Assembly: GCF_947179515.1 (NCBI RefSeq)
Contig: NC_067473.1
Coordinates: 103,294,282-103,358,281 of the forward strand
Direction: 5' to 3'
DNA length: 64,000 nt
From: Apodemus sylvaticus
Lineage: Eukaryota > Chordata > Mammalia > Rodentia > Muridae
A program made the position numbers and the translations under genes. The notes under the pieces were generated by a model that saw only the letters and a list, made by a program, of their open reading frames with translations, was not told the origin of the DNA and did no database searches. Positions within the stretch are counted from its first letter, which is position 1, and the number at the start of each line of letters is the position of its first letter. Positions 22,271-34,402 of the stretch are shown piece by piece.

Positions 22271-24862
22271 TCACTGTTGTGCTAGAGTTTTAAAGCTAAA
22301 CTAAGAAAAACAGTGAGTGTGACTCAGTGGTGTGATAGGAAAGCAGAGACAGGCAGGCAGAGTAGCGCAGTAGACTTCTGAGTCCTCTCCACTGCCAGTC
22401 CACAGACGTGGGACTGTGGTACTGAAGCTCCCCACTGTACCACAGCTCTAGGTTCTTCTTACATTGTGAGTCTACTAGAGGATTTTTGTAGTAAAGAAAT
22501 GTTCCCTATCTTCAAAATGTCAGTGGAAATGCCATTTTCTCGTAAGCAGTGGCTTAGAGAGGCATTGAGTCTGGGCACCTAGACTCCCAAGAGAGAGGAT
22601 CTACTAGCTCCTTATCTCAACACCATGTATCTCTGGTATGCATGGCTTAGATGGAGGGGCTATTTACTCTCTTCATGGTTTCAGGGTGGTCAGTCCATCA
22701 CAATAGGCCAGTAGTTCACACCGTGACAGAGGAACATAGTACCACAGGGAATGTGTTTGACTTTCCACCTTCCATTTCATTCCACATGCCTGAGCCTATT
22801 TGGGGTGCTACTTCCCATATTCAGGCTAAATCTTCCCACAGGTGGCCCTCCTGGGAACTGACCTCACAGATACTCCCAGAAGTATGTCACCCCAAACTAG
22901 CTTTAAATCAAGCCAAGGTGACACTGAAGATTAATCCTCATAGGGGCCTGGAGGGAGGCATTCAGATGCAGAAGTAAAAATACCCTGTGCAGTATAGTGT
23001 GGTAACTGTAACTTAGAGGAACAGACATAAGAAACTTGAAGACTGAAAGAAGTAATAAGCAGATGGGAATATTAATTATCCTGCTTGATCAGTATATATT
23101 GTGTACATGTACTGTGATGTCACTACCCGTACTTCAGTGTAAAATGTTTCCCTGTTATAAAAACTTAGATGTATAATATTTTGGCAGATTCATAGTTTTG
23201 TGCTGGAAAGTTAGGGTAGGATTGCGGGCACCAATACTTTCTTCTAGCATTTCACTGTGAAGAGGACAAAGGGCTTCTTCATCCCTTTGGATGGATAGGA
23301 TCTGGACTTCGTCCTCCTTTTACAAGGACCACAGTTGCTACTGTGTCTTGGTCCCTTCGATTATCCATGATGATAACTGTGTGTGATGCTGAAATGGGCT
23401 ATTTTAAATGAGCTTGACTTTTGGGGCTTTGGCATAAGAAACAAGCCTTGGATTTCCTTTGGATCAGATAACATGCTGGTAAACTAAAGATACTTTCCAC
23501 TATTCCATCCACTACCTGAGAGAAAGATCTGTAAAGTCATGGCTGCTTAACACAGGTACTGGGGACATACATACCTGCTGCCAGAGGCTACCTATGTCAT
23601 GCTTACTGCTTTTATTTCCTGTGGCAAGGCTAATGCCTTTTGGTTTATTTTAAGAAACTCCTGGAGATTTTTTGACCACCACTTTGAATGAATAAAAAAG
23701 CAATGAATAAATGAATAAAATATATTTTATTCAAACTATGATCTGTGTCCCCAGGCCATTCTGCATAGGGATATGCGCAAAGTTGGAATCACTCGGCTGC
23801 AATAGTAGACTGCAGTTTCCAAGCCTTTGTCTGCCCTTGAAAAGCTATGTCTTTCATCCTCTTAGTGGCTGAAATCTTTTTCTCTTCACCTGATAAAAAA
23901 TCTGCCTCCATCCTGATCTCCCAGTCTTTTCCAAAAGGGATATGAAAAACAGACTTTCAACTACCCAGGAAGTCTTCTCTATCACACAGTCTCCTCTGTG
24001 CATGACAGTCTCCAACTTTGGCCAAGGAGAAACTGACCACTTCATAAGATTTATTCTGAACTTAAAGATATCAATATACAAAAGACAAGACGATGTACCC
24101 TAAGCCAGTAAGGGCAGGCATACCTCATAATTGGGCATCATTAGATGAACCACATCAGGAATGTCATTGAAGCCATTTAAGGCTTGCCATGTGACAAAAC
24201 AGCACAGGCAAAGGCATATTGCCTAGCCAGAATCTCCCTGTCCTGCTATTGGGATTTTACAGAAAATATTGAAGCAAGTTCTTAGAATTCAGGGTGAGTT
24301 CTCATCTTTCTGTAAGATACTGAATTTCTCAGAATAGGATTGTCTGCCTTGAAGAGAGGGGGCATTTCTTGACTAAAAATCTGGGAGGATCGAAATAAGT
24401 ACTGAAGAGAGAGAAGGATACTACCTGAGATCTAGGAAGTGTATAAGTGTTTAATAATCATAAGTAGATAACCTAATCTGCCTTTAGGTTTCCATTGGAG
24501 AAGTAGAGAAGATGTACAGATGGCAGAAATTTTCAGCTTGTGCATCATTTGGATTCTAAGACCCATGAAAAGTTTTAGGGAATTTGGTGAGATTGATTGT
24601 CAGTTATAATGGAGACTGCCTGCCTCTGAATTATGCTTTGTTACCTATTATTACAACCTTAGAACACAAAGATGGGATTATAGAAGATTCACTTGGGTGC
24701 TTGAAATTTGTTAAGATCTCTAGTGGATGCCTGCAACTGCAGCTAGTACTGAACGCATATACTGTGATTTTCCTTGTGTTTAGACCAAGAATAAGTATGT
24801 AAATTAGGCCCAGTAATAAATTAACAAAAAACTAATAATAAAACAGAATGGTTCCAGTAATG
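22271..24862. other. Long unique non-coding stretch
   Basis: About 2.6 kb without a recognisable gene or transposon. One 108-codon plus frame (22651-22977) lacks a recognisable domain and has no splice or promoter context that I can support. AATAA-rich patch at 23690-23730. Confidence 0.5.
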
Positions 24863-25213
24863 TACTATGTGATGATTTGAATGAAAACAGCCCCTATAAG
24901 CCCATAGGAAGTGACACTATTAGGAGGTATGGTCTTGTTGAAGGAAGTGTGTCACGGGAGGTGGGCTTTGAGGTTTCAGAAGTGCAAGCTAGGGCCTTTA
25001 GGTTACTCTCTCTTCCTGCTACCTGCAGATCCAGACGTAGAACTCTCTGCTCCTTCCTCAGGACCATGTCTGTCTGCATGCTTCCTGCTGTGACAATAAT
25101 GGACTAAAAATCTGAAGCTGTAATCCAGATCCAATTAAATGTTTTATTTTATAGGAGTTGTTGTAGTCATGATGTCCTTTTATAGGAATGGAAATCTTAA
25201 CTAAGACATACTA
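24863..25213 (+). mobile_element. Solo MaLR LTR with 5-bp TSD
   Basis: LTR 24868-25208 (341 bp), starting TGTGATGATTTGAATG and ending AACTAAGACA, flanked by exact TACTA repeats (24863-24867 and 25209-25213). Landmarks: ACTATTAGGAGGTATGG, AGTGTGTCACGGGAGGTGGGC, CCAATTAAATGTTTTA. Same family as 16862-17197; the open frames inside it are shadows. Confidence 0.85.
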
Positions 25214-25296
25214 TAATAAAAGTTACATGAATAAACCCTTCTTTCAGAAATATACTTATACTTCCACCTGTGATTTGGGATAATGAAATACATACA

Positions 25297-25665
25297 AGAA
25301 TTAATTCATGAAATTCCTAGGCAAATGGGTGGAACTGGAAAATATCATCCTAAGTGAGGTAGCCCAATCACAAAAGAACACACATTGTATGCACTCACTG
25401 ATAAGTGAATATTAGACCAGAAGCTCGGAATACCCAAGACACAATTCACATATCAAATCATGCCCAAGTAGAAGGAAGGAGAGGTTCCTGGTCCTGGAAA
25501 GGCTAGATGCAGCAGTGTAGGGGAATACCAGGACAGGGAAGCAGGAGGGGATTAATTGGGGAACAGGGGGAGGGGAGACAGCTTATGGGACTTATGGGAC
25601 AGGGGAACCAGGAAAGGGGAAATCATTTGAAATGTAAATAACAAATATATCTTTTTTTTTAAATA
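25297..25665 (+). mobile_element. L1 3' end
   Basis: Last ORF2 codons and 3' UTR: AATTCATGAAATTCCTAGGC, GGGTGGAACTGGAAAATATCATCC, TATGCACTCACTGATAAGTG, a G-rich tract (25530-25620), then GGGGAAATCATTTGAAATGTAAATAACAAATATATC and a mixed T/A tail. 5' truncated. Similar to the plus-strand arm at 6400-6762. Confidence 0.85.
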
Positions 25666-25669
25666 AATT

Positions 25670-27256
25670 GAGCTGAGACACCCAGGCATCGTGACTTGGC
25701 ATTAGGCTACTCTGATGAATTGGAAGGTGGTGGGGGGAGGGTGCTGTAATTGGATTCAAGTAACCCTGGATCAGTGACCATGGTTGGATTGTAGGAACAT
25801 TTGAGGTTTTTGACTGGGGATCTTTGAATGTTGAAAGATGCTATTCATATTTTTAACAGTGTGAGAGAACATTGATGGTAGTACCCCCACCATTGCTTTT
25901 CTTCTCTAATTCATCAAAATTTGCTGCAAAATCTTTACTTCTACATAGATTGTTTGGTGGCTTTATTACTGCCTTTCAACTGAGAATTAAAGTGCAGAGC
26001 CTTGTCTTTGTGGTTTGAAGCATTTTTGCAGAGTTTAGAAATGCCCATATTGGTATTCTTGCCTCTCCTACATCAACATGGTCCTCTTTCTTTGAAAATG
26101 ACTCAACATGTTCTTCTGAGTCCTCATGGGTAATGCTACATGATGGGTTAATGCTACAAGTATGCTACCTTGACAAACCAAATAATGCCACAGTCAAAGG
26201 GCTGAAGCACAGAGGTTGGATTTTGATGTAAATAAATAAATAACCTTGGTATTTTCATAGCAAACAAATTCAGGATAGCTGGAGGTAGTGTCTACTGTTA
26301 ACAGTACATAAGTTCTACCTCTATTTCAAGTATGTTTTTCAAGTCGTATAAAACCATTATATAAACAAGATGTTACTGTGTCTCTATGCTGCCAGAACAT
26401 GGTATTTTAATTTTGTTTTACTTTTTCAGAGTGTGAAAAAAATAATATCACTTACCTAGATTTACTTCATATCCCACAGTATTAACATGAGCGTTAATAG
26501 ATAAAGCCTCTGATTGTGAAGGCACCAGAATTAACTTGTCCTTCTGTGCTTTATGCCTTGGAATCTTCTGGGCACATGTATATAGAGATCTGTCCAGAAG
26601 AACCCAGTTTCATTCTAACTGAAGACTTGCTTTCTGTAATATCTTTTCTCTCTAATCAAATTCCTCTATTCTGTTACTAATTGTTAACAGACACACGCTC
26701 TAGAGTGAATTTTATGATTCTTGTGAAATTTATGCAGAGTATTTTGAGCCATTCCTTGCTTGGGATGAATGGACTGACATCCTTTATTTCTGGATTGATG
26801 TCTCAGTTCTTCTCACAGCCTCAGCCCCTCTGGTGCAACACGCCAGCAAGTAACATGTAACCATGTTTTCTGCATGTGTCTTTTACTCACACACTTAATG
26901 CATTTTCCATCTCTTCTGAGCATTTATTATAATCTGCAGTTACAATGTTGACAACTTGATGCATGACAATATTTCACAAGTTTCTTTACCTTTCTTCATA
27001 ATTTCATTGACAGAAGACTTGTTCTCACCATAGCTATCAAGACCTTACCCCAGGATTTTCTTTCATTGATGAGTACAGAATTTGAATAATTCCATCTAAA
27101 GTTAGCATTTTGCAGCTTCTCTTTGACATATTTGAATTGTCAACTTCTTTGGGAGCTGTTAAGTATAATAAGGGTCACTTGAATATAAACTCTGCCATCA
27201 ATCTTATAGCATGTATAGCCAGTGACTGACTAGCTATGAAAATAGAGTTGGATACA
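25670..27256. other. Unique non-coding stretch
   Basis: About 1.6 kb with no gene or named repeat; small AAATAAATAAATAA patch near 26230. Confidence 0.55.
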
Positions 27257-27647
27257 GTGTATGTAGTATTTTGAATAGGAATATTCCCAACATTACCATG
27301 CGTTGGAATGCTTAGTCCTTTGGAAATGACATTATTAGGAGGTGTGGCCTCGCTGGGGCAGGTGTGTAGCCTTGTTATTCAGTAGGAGGACTTTTGATAT
27401 CTCATAGATACGCAAGCTATGCCTAGTGAGTCAATCCTCTTCTGCTCACTGTAGTTGAAGTTGTAGAACTCTCAGCTCATTCTCCAGCACCATGTCTGCC
27501 TGAACACCACCATGCTCCTCCACATGATGATAATAGCCCAAACTTTGGAAACTGTAAATCAGTCCCAATTAAATGTTTTCCTTTATAAAAGTCTCTGTGG
27601 TCATGGTGTCTCTTCACAGCAATAGAAAACCTAACTAAGACAGTGTT
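27257..27647 (+). mobile_element. Solo MaLR LTR with imperfect TSD
   Basis: LTR 27262-27642 (381 bp), TGTAGTATTTTGAATAGG to CCTAACTAAGACA, flanked by GTGTA and GTGTT (one mismatch). Landmarks: ACATTATTAGGAGGTGTGGCC, GTAGAACTCTCAGCTC, CCCAATTAAATGTTTTCC, GTCATGGTGTCTCTTCACAGCAATAG. Confidence 0.8.
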
Positions 27648-28190
27648 TAAAGAGACGTTTCATGTTCTGGGTGTTATGGAGTTGAGCAGCACTGGATTTC
27701 TTTATATTCCTCACAATGGTGTACACCTTGATATTTGGAAGTTGTTGCTTCCTATAATTTTCCTTTTAGTATCTTCAGACTGCAATTGGCCACAGATAAC
27801 TGAATTTGTGAAATTGGAAACCATGGGTAAAGTGGTAACAAACCTTCAGTCAAATCATAATTCCAATTAGTTTGAACTAAGATAATGATCAGTTTAATGG
27901 TTTTAGATAGGTTAATGCTACATCCTATAGGTATTTCCTTGGAATTTGGTTATTCTCAATCATATTTAAGGATTTCTTATCTGACATGTTATCAATATAG
28001 AGTACATTTAACCATAGACTTGTGACTAATTATCCTGGTAACTAGTGATTTTGTACAGTTTTGTAAGTACAAGGGATGTTTCCAGAATGTTAGTAGACAA
28101 AGAACCTTTCAGCATAGGATTAATTGTGGTCATTTCACAAGGACCAAGGTTTGCTATGTCCTTTTGTGTTTTGAAGATGTGGATGATGAA
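27648..28190. other. Unique non-coding stretch
   Basis: No gene or named repeat between two MaLR LTRs. Confidence 0.5.
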
Positions 28191-28194
28191 AGTA

Positions 28195-28552
28195 ACATTG
28201 ACTGACTATCTGTAATGCTCCTACAATCATCTAGGAGACAGACCTCAGGGTGTGTTTGTGAGGGCATTTTTACATTGGGTTAGTTCAGAAAGGAGGAGAT
28301 ACCCTGACCATTTGAAGCCGTTCTGTAGACTGGGCTCCTGTTCTGGGTGAAATGGGGAGAGTGCATTAAACACCACTGCATACTTCTCTCTGATAATACA
28401 TAGAACTGGATCAGCTGCCGTTCACAGGATCAGATACCTGTCACATTGCCATACCTACCACAGTGGACTGTACTCAGAAACAATGAGCCAAAGGTACCAT
28501 CCTGGTTGCTTTATTTGTGTGTTTTGTCATAGCAACGAGAAAAGTAACTAAC
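28195..28552 (+). mobile_element. MaLR-type LTR, second subtype
   Basis: AATCATCTAGGAGACAGACCTCAGGG, GGGCTCCTGTTCTGGG, GTGGACTGTACTCAGAAACAATGAGCCAAAG, TTTGTCATAGCAACGAGAAAAGTAACTAAC match a rodent MaLR subtype different from the TTTGAAT-starting copies. Ends not sharply defined. Confidence 0.65.
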
Positions 28553-29246
28553 ACCTCCAACAACCAGAGTCAAGAGACTAATATAAATTAAGTGGCTACT
28601 ATAATGAATTCACAGAGTAACTAATAAACAAAGGCACTATGGCAATCTTGCAAAAGTTGTTTTGTGCGTGGGAGGCATTCCCACAACCTCTGAATGCAAA
28701 CAGAATATTTTCATCATAGACTGACTCTCACAGCAGAGCTGTGTTCCTGGAAATGTGACAGATGTGTATACAACCCCTTGATCTGCTTGTCTGATCTTGA
28801 AAAGTAAACTGATTTTCTTTCTTTCTTTTTTTGGCTCTTTGTTTCATAATCTGCGAAAGTGGACTTTGTGTGAGGCACTGAAGGTGCAGCTGTGTTTGTG
28901 AGTTCAAGGTGCTAAGATAATGAGCCACAGGAGAATGCTTTGCTCAAGCAAGTTCAAGTGTTTTCATACTCCAGTTCCTAAGATCAGTTTTTGGATTTTC
29001 TAGTTATCATCTGAACTTCTGAGAAAGAAAAAACTTTCCGTGTCATTTTTAGGTAGGGAAGTTGAATTGGAGTTTCTTCCTACCAAGTTGGCACTGAAGT
29101 GGATAAAGGGTGCCAGAGCTGAAGAGTAGACTGGGGTCTCCTGCTTCCTAAACTGCATGCATTACTCAGCTGAGTGTGATTTGCAGACTATCTCACTGGC
29201 AGGTGATGCAGAGAACACTAATTATAAGACTATTCATTTCTCTCTT

Positions 29247-29250
<4 letters not shown>
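28553..29250. other. Unique non-coding stretch
   Basis: No gene or named repeat. Confidence 0.5.

Positions 29251-29252
<2 letters not shown>

Positions 29253-29322
<70 letters not shown>
29253..29322. repeat. (CA)n microsatellite
   Basis: Long, nearly perfect CA run with a single AA interruption near 29309. Open frames encoding alternating His/Thr across it are by-products. Confidence 0.95.
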
Positions 29323-29611
29323 GCCTTTACACCCATTATATTCCTGTCTAGAACAACTACTTTTCATTTTTACTCAGTAAAAATGGCTGACTGAACACTT
29401 TCCCATCAACTCTGTATGGACTGGACCTAATTACATGTTCAAGGTCTACTAACTCCCTGTGCTACCTAAGGATCAAGGGCTAAAACTGAATTTTCTCTCT
29501 CAGAGAAGAAAATACTCTCATTAAGCAGTATCTATGTTTACTCCTCTATATTTTTCTCACCATATTTTATGTCCTAATGAAAAATTTTGACTCATAAGGA
29601 TATGCCTTTTA

Positions 29612-29809
29612 TGCCTGGGAGATGGCACACTGGGTGACAGTACTTTCTGTAAATGTAAATAAGAACTGTATTCAACTTTTCAGTGCAAACATACAAGGCT
29701 ACATATGTCTATAACTTCAAACAGATTCTGAGATACGGCCTATCAGTACTTCTATCCCAAATGGTAGGCTTCATATTTAATCAGAGATTCTGTCTCAATA
29801 AACAAGATG
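29612..29809 (+). mobile_element. Degraded B4-like SINE
   Basis: CCTGGGAGATGGCACACTGGG at the start and AGAGATTCTGTCTCAATAAACAAGATG at the end resemble the two ends of a B4 element; the middle is poorly preserved. Confidence 0.45.
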
Positions 29810-29810
29810 A

Positions 29811-30000
29811 GGGGCTGGAGAGATGGCTCAGAAGTTAGGAGTGTTTACTTCTCTTCTAGAGATACTGAGTTTGGTTCCTAGTATCCATGGTGAGTATCCA
29901 CCATTACCCACTACTGCAGCTCCACTGGATTTGACACACTGTCTGCTACCCACACAAAGTAGTCACACAGACGCAAAACACACACACACACATAAAGAAC
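29811..30000 (+). mobile_element. B2/B3-type SINE
   Basis: Starts GGGGCTGGAGAGATGGCTCAG, the hallmark box-A region of the B2 superfamily, then TACTGAGTTTGGTTCC (box B region). CA-rich, A-rich tail at 29975-30000. Directly abuts the older SINE at its left. Confidence 0.85.
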
Positions 30001-30174
30001 AGCAATAACTCCTTCCTCTCCTCTTAACATATGTAAAATGAGTTTTACAGGAAGATACCCAATATCTTCCTTTGGTCTCCACATGTGCATGAGCTGGTAC
30101 GACTACACATGGTAGTGTCCATACACTATAGATAATATATACATCACATTATCCCCTCACAGAAAAGATGTATG

Positions 30175-30505
30175 TGATGGTTGGTTTTATTTATATATTT
30201 TTTTATCCATATGATAAAAGTTAGAATGATCTGGAAAGACGAGACCTCAATTGAGGAAGTGTTCCCAGCAGATTGGTCTGTATGTGTGTTTTGGGGGGCA
30301 TTTTTTCATTAATAATTGGTGAGAGCCCAGCCACTTGTGGGTGGTTCCACTCCTGAGCGGGTGGCTTGAGTTGTATAAGAAAGGTAGTTGAGCAAACCAG
30401 GGTTAGCAAGCCAGTAGGCAGCATTTCCTTATACCCTTGTCTTCTGTTTCTGCCTCCTGGTTACTGCCTTGAGTCCCTTCCCTGGATGGTGTTGAGTGAT
30501 TTTTT
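30175..30505 (+). mobile_element. MaLR-type LTR, 5' part
   Basis: Starts TGTGATGGTTGGTTTTAT; contains GAATGATCTGGAAAGACGAGACCTCAATTGAGG, GAGCCCAGCCACTTGTGGGTGG, TTGTATAAGAAAGG, AGCAAGCCAGTAGGCAGCA and CTTCTGTTTCTGCCTCC. The 3' end is lost in a T-rich stretch near 30500. Confidence 0.72.
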
Positions 30506-30951
30506 TTTCAAAGCAAACAGTACATTAAGACGATATGTATGTGGCAACAATGAAAGCTTCACAAAAGTGCTGAGGTAAACTATATTAAATGTAGAAAGAT
30601 TGCTGATATATCCATCTGTAAATTACATATATAAAACATGTTATATGCATGTGATATGTGTATCCTATGCATATTAAAGATGTGCAGTGATTCAAGGCAA
30701 AGGAAGACATTAGAAACTATTTTAGGGATTTGATGGTTAAAATCAGCCTATGAATAAAGCTGGGTGAAAGTCACTTGAATGTGAGGTCTCTGGTGAAAGT
30801 ACTGAATAATAAAAAGAAGCTAGAGAAGAGGACACATCTTTATGGGCCTGTACTTGGACCTAACAGCACCAATTCACTGGGCAGCTGTATTGTAAGACAT
30901 TCTTATCCCTCTCTTGCACTGCAGAGTAGAGTTAACTGGATACTATTAAGA
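30506..30951. other. Unique non-coding stretch
   Basis: No gene or named repeat. Confidence 0.5.
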
Positions 30952-31042
30952 TGAACATGGATTTGGAACAGGATAGACCTGGGTTTAAGTTGTGGCACCA
31001 ACGAGTAATGGCTGTGAACATGGGCAGGTTGTTAAAGCCTTT
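30952..31042 (+). mobile_element. MIR element
   Basis: ATGGATTTGGAACAGGATAGACCTGGGTTTAAGTTGTGGC, TAATGGCTGTGAACATGGGCAGGTTGTTAAAGCC matches MIR almost continuously. This ancient SINE shows that this stretch was already present before rodents diverged. Confidence 0.8.
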
Positions 31043-31737
31043 GCAATAGATTCTGTGGTGTCTCACTCAGACCCTTCCCCTTGGGATGTCAATGCCTAAT
31101 CTCTCAGTAAATGAGTTCCTCTGTGGCTGACAGATTTGAGTCCCTCCTCAGAGAATTGCTTCAGCTTCAGGGAGCTGCCTTTACTCAAGGTCACATTTCC
31201 CCCATGCTGACAGCTTGTCTGTAATGATTAGTTGATGTAGGACTACAAAGCTTTTTACCAGAGCCATTCCAGCCCTTAGCTTCCTTCCTATGTGTTTATC
31301 TGAGGTCTTTGTTGGAACTCTATTCTTTGTAACTTCTGCCCTGTTCCTAGCCTATGCCATCATCAGTGACTCTACAATGTAATTACTAAATGCAAATGGC
31401 TACCTTTGAGTCTGTTTTTATTCTTATCAAATAAAAGTCTTATCTGAAAGTTTATTTCCTTGTATAAACACTGCTTACCTCACTGGTCTATAGATAATTT
31501 AAACACAGCAGCTCATGGCTTAGCTCAGACTTCCCAACATAAAGTGGAGAATAAACTGGGGGAAAGGGATGACTAACTTTCCTAGGATTTTCTTCCTGTA
31601 AGCACTGAATGTCTCAAGCAGCTCTTTTATGCTTGCCAAGTTTTTTCCCTTTCTTGTATCTGTCCTTCCTCTGCTGAGATTAAGGACAAGTTAATCAACT
31701 CAACTCCCCCTAGCTCTTCAATTACCTGATCCACAAT
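31043..31737. other. Unique, possibly old non-coding stretch
   Basis: Follows the MIR. No gene recognised; high-complexity sequence at 31060-31440 is not a repeat that I can name. Confidence 0.45.
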
Positions 31738-33475
31738 CTTTATTTCTCTTTTTCTTTCTCTTATTCTTTTGTCTCTTTAGAAAACAGACATATCAAAAGC
31801 AAACTAAAAAAAAATAAAAACAAACAAACCAAAATAGGACAAACAAACAAAGAAGCAGGAATAAAAAATGAGCCAAAGAAAAAGCACAAGAAATACACAC
31901 AGACTTGGAGCTATACAAATTTATACATTCAGAAAATCAGTAAAAAGAAAGTGGGAAGTCATAATATAACACACCATCAAAGACCTGTAAGACTAAAAAG
32001 AAAACAACAGACAGAAAACTTCCAAAAATACCACACTGAGTTTGCTTTGTGTCAACCATCTACTCTGGCATAAGGCCTGATCTTAAGTGTGGTTTATATA
32101 CCCAATGAGACTCTATTGGAGAGATTGTTCTTTCCTTTGTTAGTGGTTATCAATAGCTTGAGATAGCTTCTGGATCAGGCATGTTGGCTTATGTCAACTT
32201 TCCCTTGCACTGGGAGCTCATCTGGCTTAGACCTTTGCAAGTCCTGTGTGCATTGCTACAGTTTTTCTGAGTTCATATGTGTATTAGTTCTACTGTGTCT
32301 AGAAGGCCTTATTTCCTTGGTGTCCTTCATCCCCACCAACTTTTACAGTATTTCCACCTCCTCTTCCACAGGGTCTCCTGAGCTCTAAGGGAAGGTATTT
32401 AATGGAGACATCCCATTGACAATTGAGCATTTCAGGATCTCTCATTGTCTGCACATTTCACAGTTGTGGGTCTCTGTATCTGTTACCATCTACTGCAAAG
32501 GGAAGTTTCTCTGATGATGGCTAAACAAGATACTATGATTATATCTGAATCTTTGTAGGAGTCCTTTTATTGGTACATTACTTTAGCATAACAGTAGTAT
32601 TTGTTTTTTTCCTAGGTCCATGGCTTATCTAGTTTCAGATTTTTAGCCCACCTTATCAGTGTTGGGCATAGGTTCCATCTCATGGAATGTGCCTTAATTC
32701 TAATCAGACAGTGGTTGGTTGCTCCCACAACTTTTGTGCTAATATTACATCAGTGTATCTTGAGGTCAGGTCATCACTGTAGATCGCAGGAATTCTATCT
32801 GGGTTGTTTACCTTTCTTCTCTAGTAGCATGCAGAGTATCTTTCAGAATCATAAATACTAGTCAGTAAGAATGAAGGTTCTAAGTAGGTACCAGCTCAAC
32901 TTCTCCATACTCAGTGAATTATAAGCATTGTTTTTAACAACAGGGCTTTGCTATCAGTTTTTGAAGAGTAGCAAATAGCCTTGGCAAAATCTTGGGCTTT
33001 TTTGGGTGTTTCTTTTGGGCCCCTTTGGCCAAAAACTTGAGTAGTTGTAATGTAACCCATTACACTGTAGGTTTCATTTGGTGGTAAGGATTGTCTAGTT
33101 GAAGCTTTGTCTCTCCTATTGTTTGATGTTTTCATTTATATTTTTCATATATGTGTATATTGTGGGAAAACTTCTATAGTAGTAGATTTCTATATAATCT
33201 TTTACATGGTCCTTAATTTTAGATGTCTTTCCCCACATTTCTTTCCTTAGTGCTTTCTTCATTTTCACTCTCCATTTGATCCTCCCATTTGAGTCCCTGT
33301 ACCCATTACCAATAATCCATAACTACCTTTAAGTAGTGTTTGTATATCCAGTGGGACTCAGTTGGAGAGAACCAATTTTTCCTTTCCTAGAGAGATCTAT
33401 ACCTAACCTCTGTGGTTACATTACAACTTTTGAATTGAGGCCTGCCTAATTAACAACTAGAATTTTTAATATTCT
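31738..33475 (-). mobile_element. Long old L1 (Lx-type) 3' UTR
   Basis: About 1.7 kb of non-coding sequence that I recognise as the long 3' UTR of old murid L1s in antisense. Landmarks: AAAAAGCACAAGAAATAC, GTGTCAACCATCTACTCTGGC, ATAAGGCCTGATCTTAAGTGTGG, TCATATGTGTATTAGTTCTACTGTGTCTAGAAGG, TGGTTGGTTGCTCCCACAAC, GTAGCATGCAGAGTATC and GAGATCTATACCTAACCTCTGTGG, the last of which normally lies close to ORF2. A short piece of the same UTR (around 33331-33372, TATATCCAGTGGGACTC) recurs out of order, so there has been a small internal rearrangement. No coding capacity. Confidence 0.65.
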
Positions 33476-33511
33476 CAAAGTCCCAGAAGTAGCCGAGACA
33501 ATTTATAGAGA

Positions 33512-33515
<4 letters not shown>

Positions 33516-33553
<38 letters not shown>
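33516..33553. repeat. Poly(T) of about 38
   Basis: Long T homopolymer; on the minus strand a poly(A). No retroelement body is obvious immediately to its right, so its origin is unclear. Confidence 0.9.
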
Positions 33554-33555
<2 letters not shown>

Positions 33556-33628
33556 CTCATAAAGGCAGTTCCATTCTGTGATTGGTCAGTTTCAATACTT
33601 TTAAGGCTTTTATGAATGTGATGGACTA

Positions 33629-34402
33629 TGTGACAAATTTCTCTCCTAAAAACTAGAAATCAAAAGAGGAAGAAGGGGCCAGGCTCTAATATCTCCTCAA
33701 AGGGCTTGAGAGTACCTCTTCCATATCAAACAGCGTGGAACCATGAATGATAACTTGTACCTTTGGAAGGCTTTTGACATTAAAATAACAGGTATGTTAT
33801 TTCTTCTGTTTATCTCACTAGATGAAAACATACTCTGAATTTTTAAAATATCTATAGTCTTCCAGGAGCCATTCTCACATAGATCTCAAAACCTCCTCCT
33901 TTCATCCATCTTACATACTCAAACCTGCTTTTAGAAGAAAAAAATACTAGCTTTCAGGTTTGCCAAATAGCAAGTTGGTCAGTACATAAAAAGCTCACCA
34001 GGGTTGGTTAGAACAAACAGAGCTCACCTACAGTTAGGTTACTATAGCAATCACTTTCCACTTCACCTTCTCATGATCATTTTAGTTTGCCAGCTTCCTT
34101 GAAATCCAGCCAGCTTTGTCATGAGATTCTGAGAGACAATTCTGAGAAACTACTTCCTAGAGACAATCTTTAGAGACAGTGCTTGCCCCCTGAGAGACTG
34201 TTCCCTGGAGACAATGTTTGCCCCCTCATACTCCCTCCCTATATCCTGCTTGCTTTCCATTTTATTGTGGTTTGTAAAACAATAAAATTTGACAGCTTGA
34301 TCAGAATACTGTCTTGCTGTCTGTCTCTTGCATCTCTTGTTCCCCTTTCTTTCCTAGGTGGTTCAGAGACCCTGTTGACTGTCCTGTGGGTCAGGACACA
34401 GT
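33629..34402 (+). mobile_element. LTR-like unit with retroviral R-U5 features
   Basis: The right part reads like the end of a retroviral LTR: CAATAAAATTTGACAGC (polyadenylation signal near 34281), CTTGCTGTCTGTCTCTTGC, TCTTGTTCCCCTTTC, GGTGGTTCAGAGACCCTGTTGAC and a GGGTCAGGACACA terminus. The left limit is uncertain; a TGTGACAAATTT start is possible near 33627. Repeats of GAGAGACAATTCTGAG and GAGACAATCTTTAGAGACAG (34130-34210) add internal redundancy. No TSD found, so boundaries are tentative. Confidence 0.45.

Noticed and set aside
22651..22977. 108-codon plus-strand frame in unique sequence
   Set aside because: No recognisable domain, and single-exon frames of this length are expected by chance in 64 kb.
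29157..29394. Open frames with long His-Thr repeats
   Set aside because: Direct translation of a (CA)n microsatellite.
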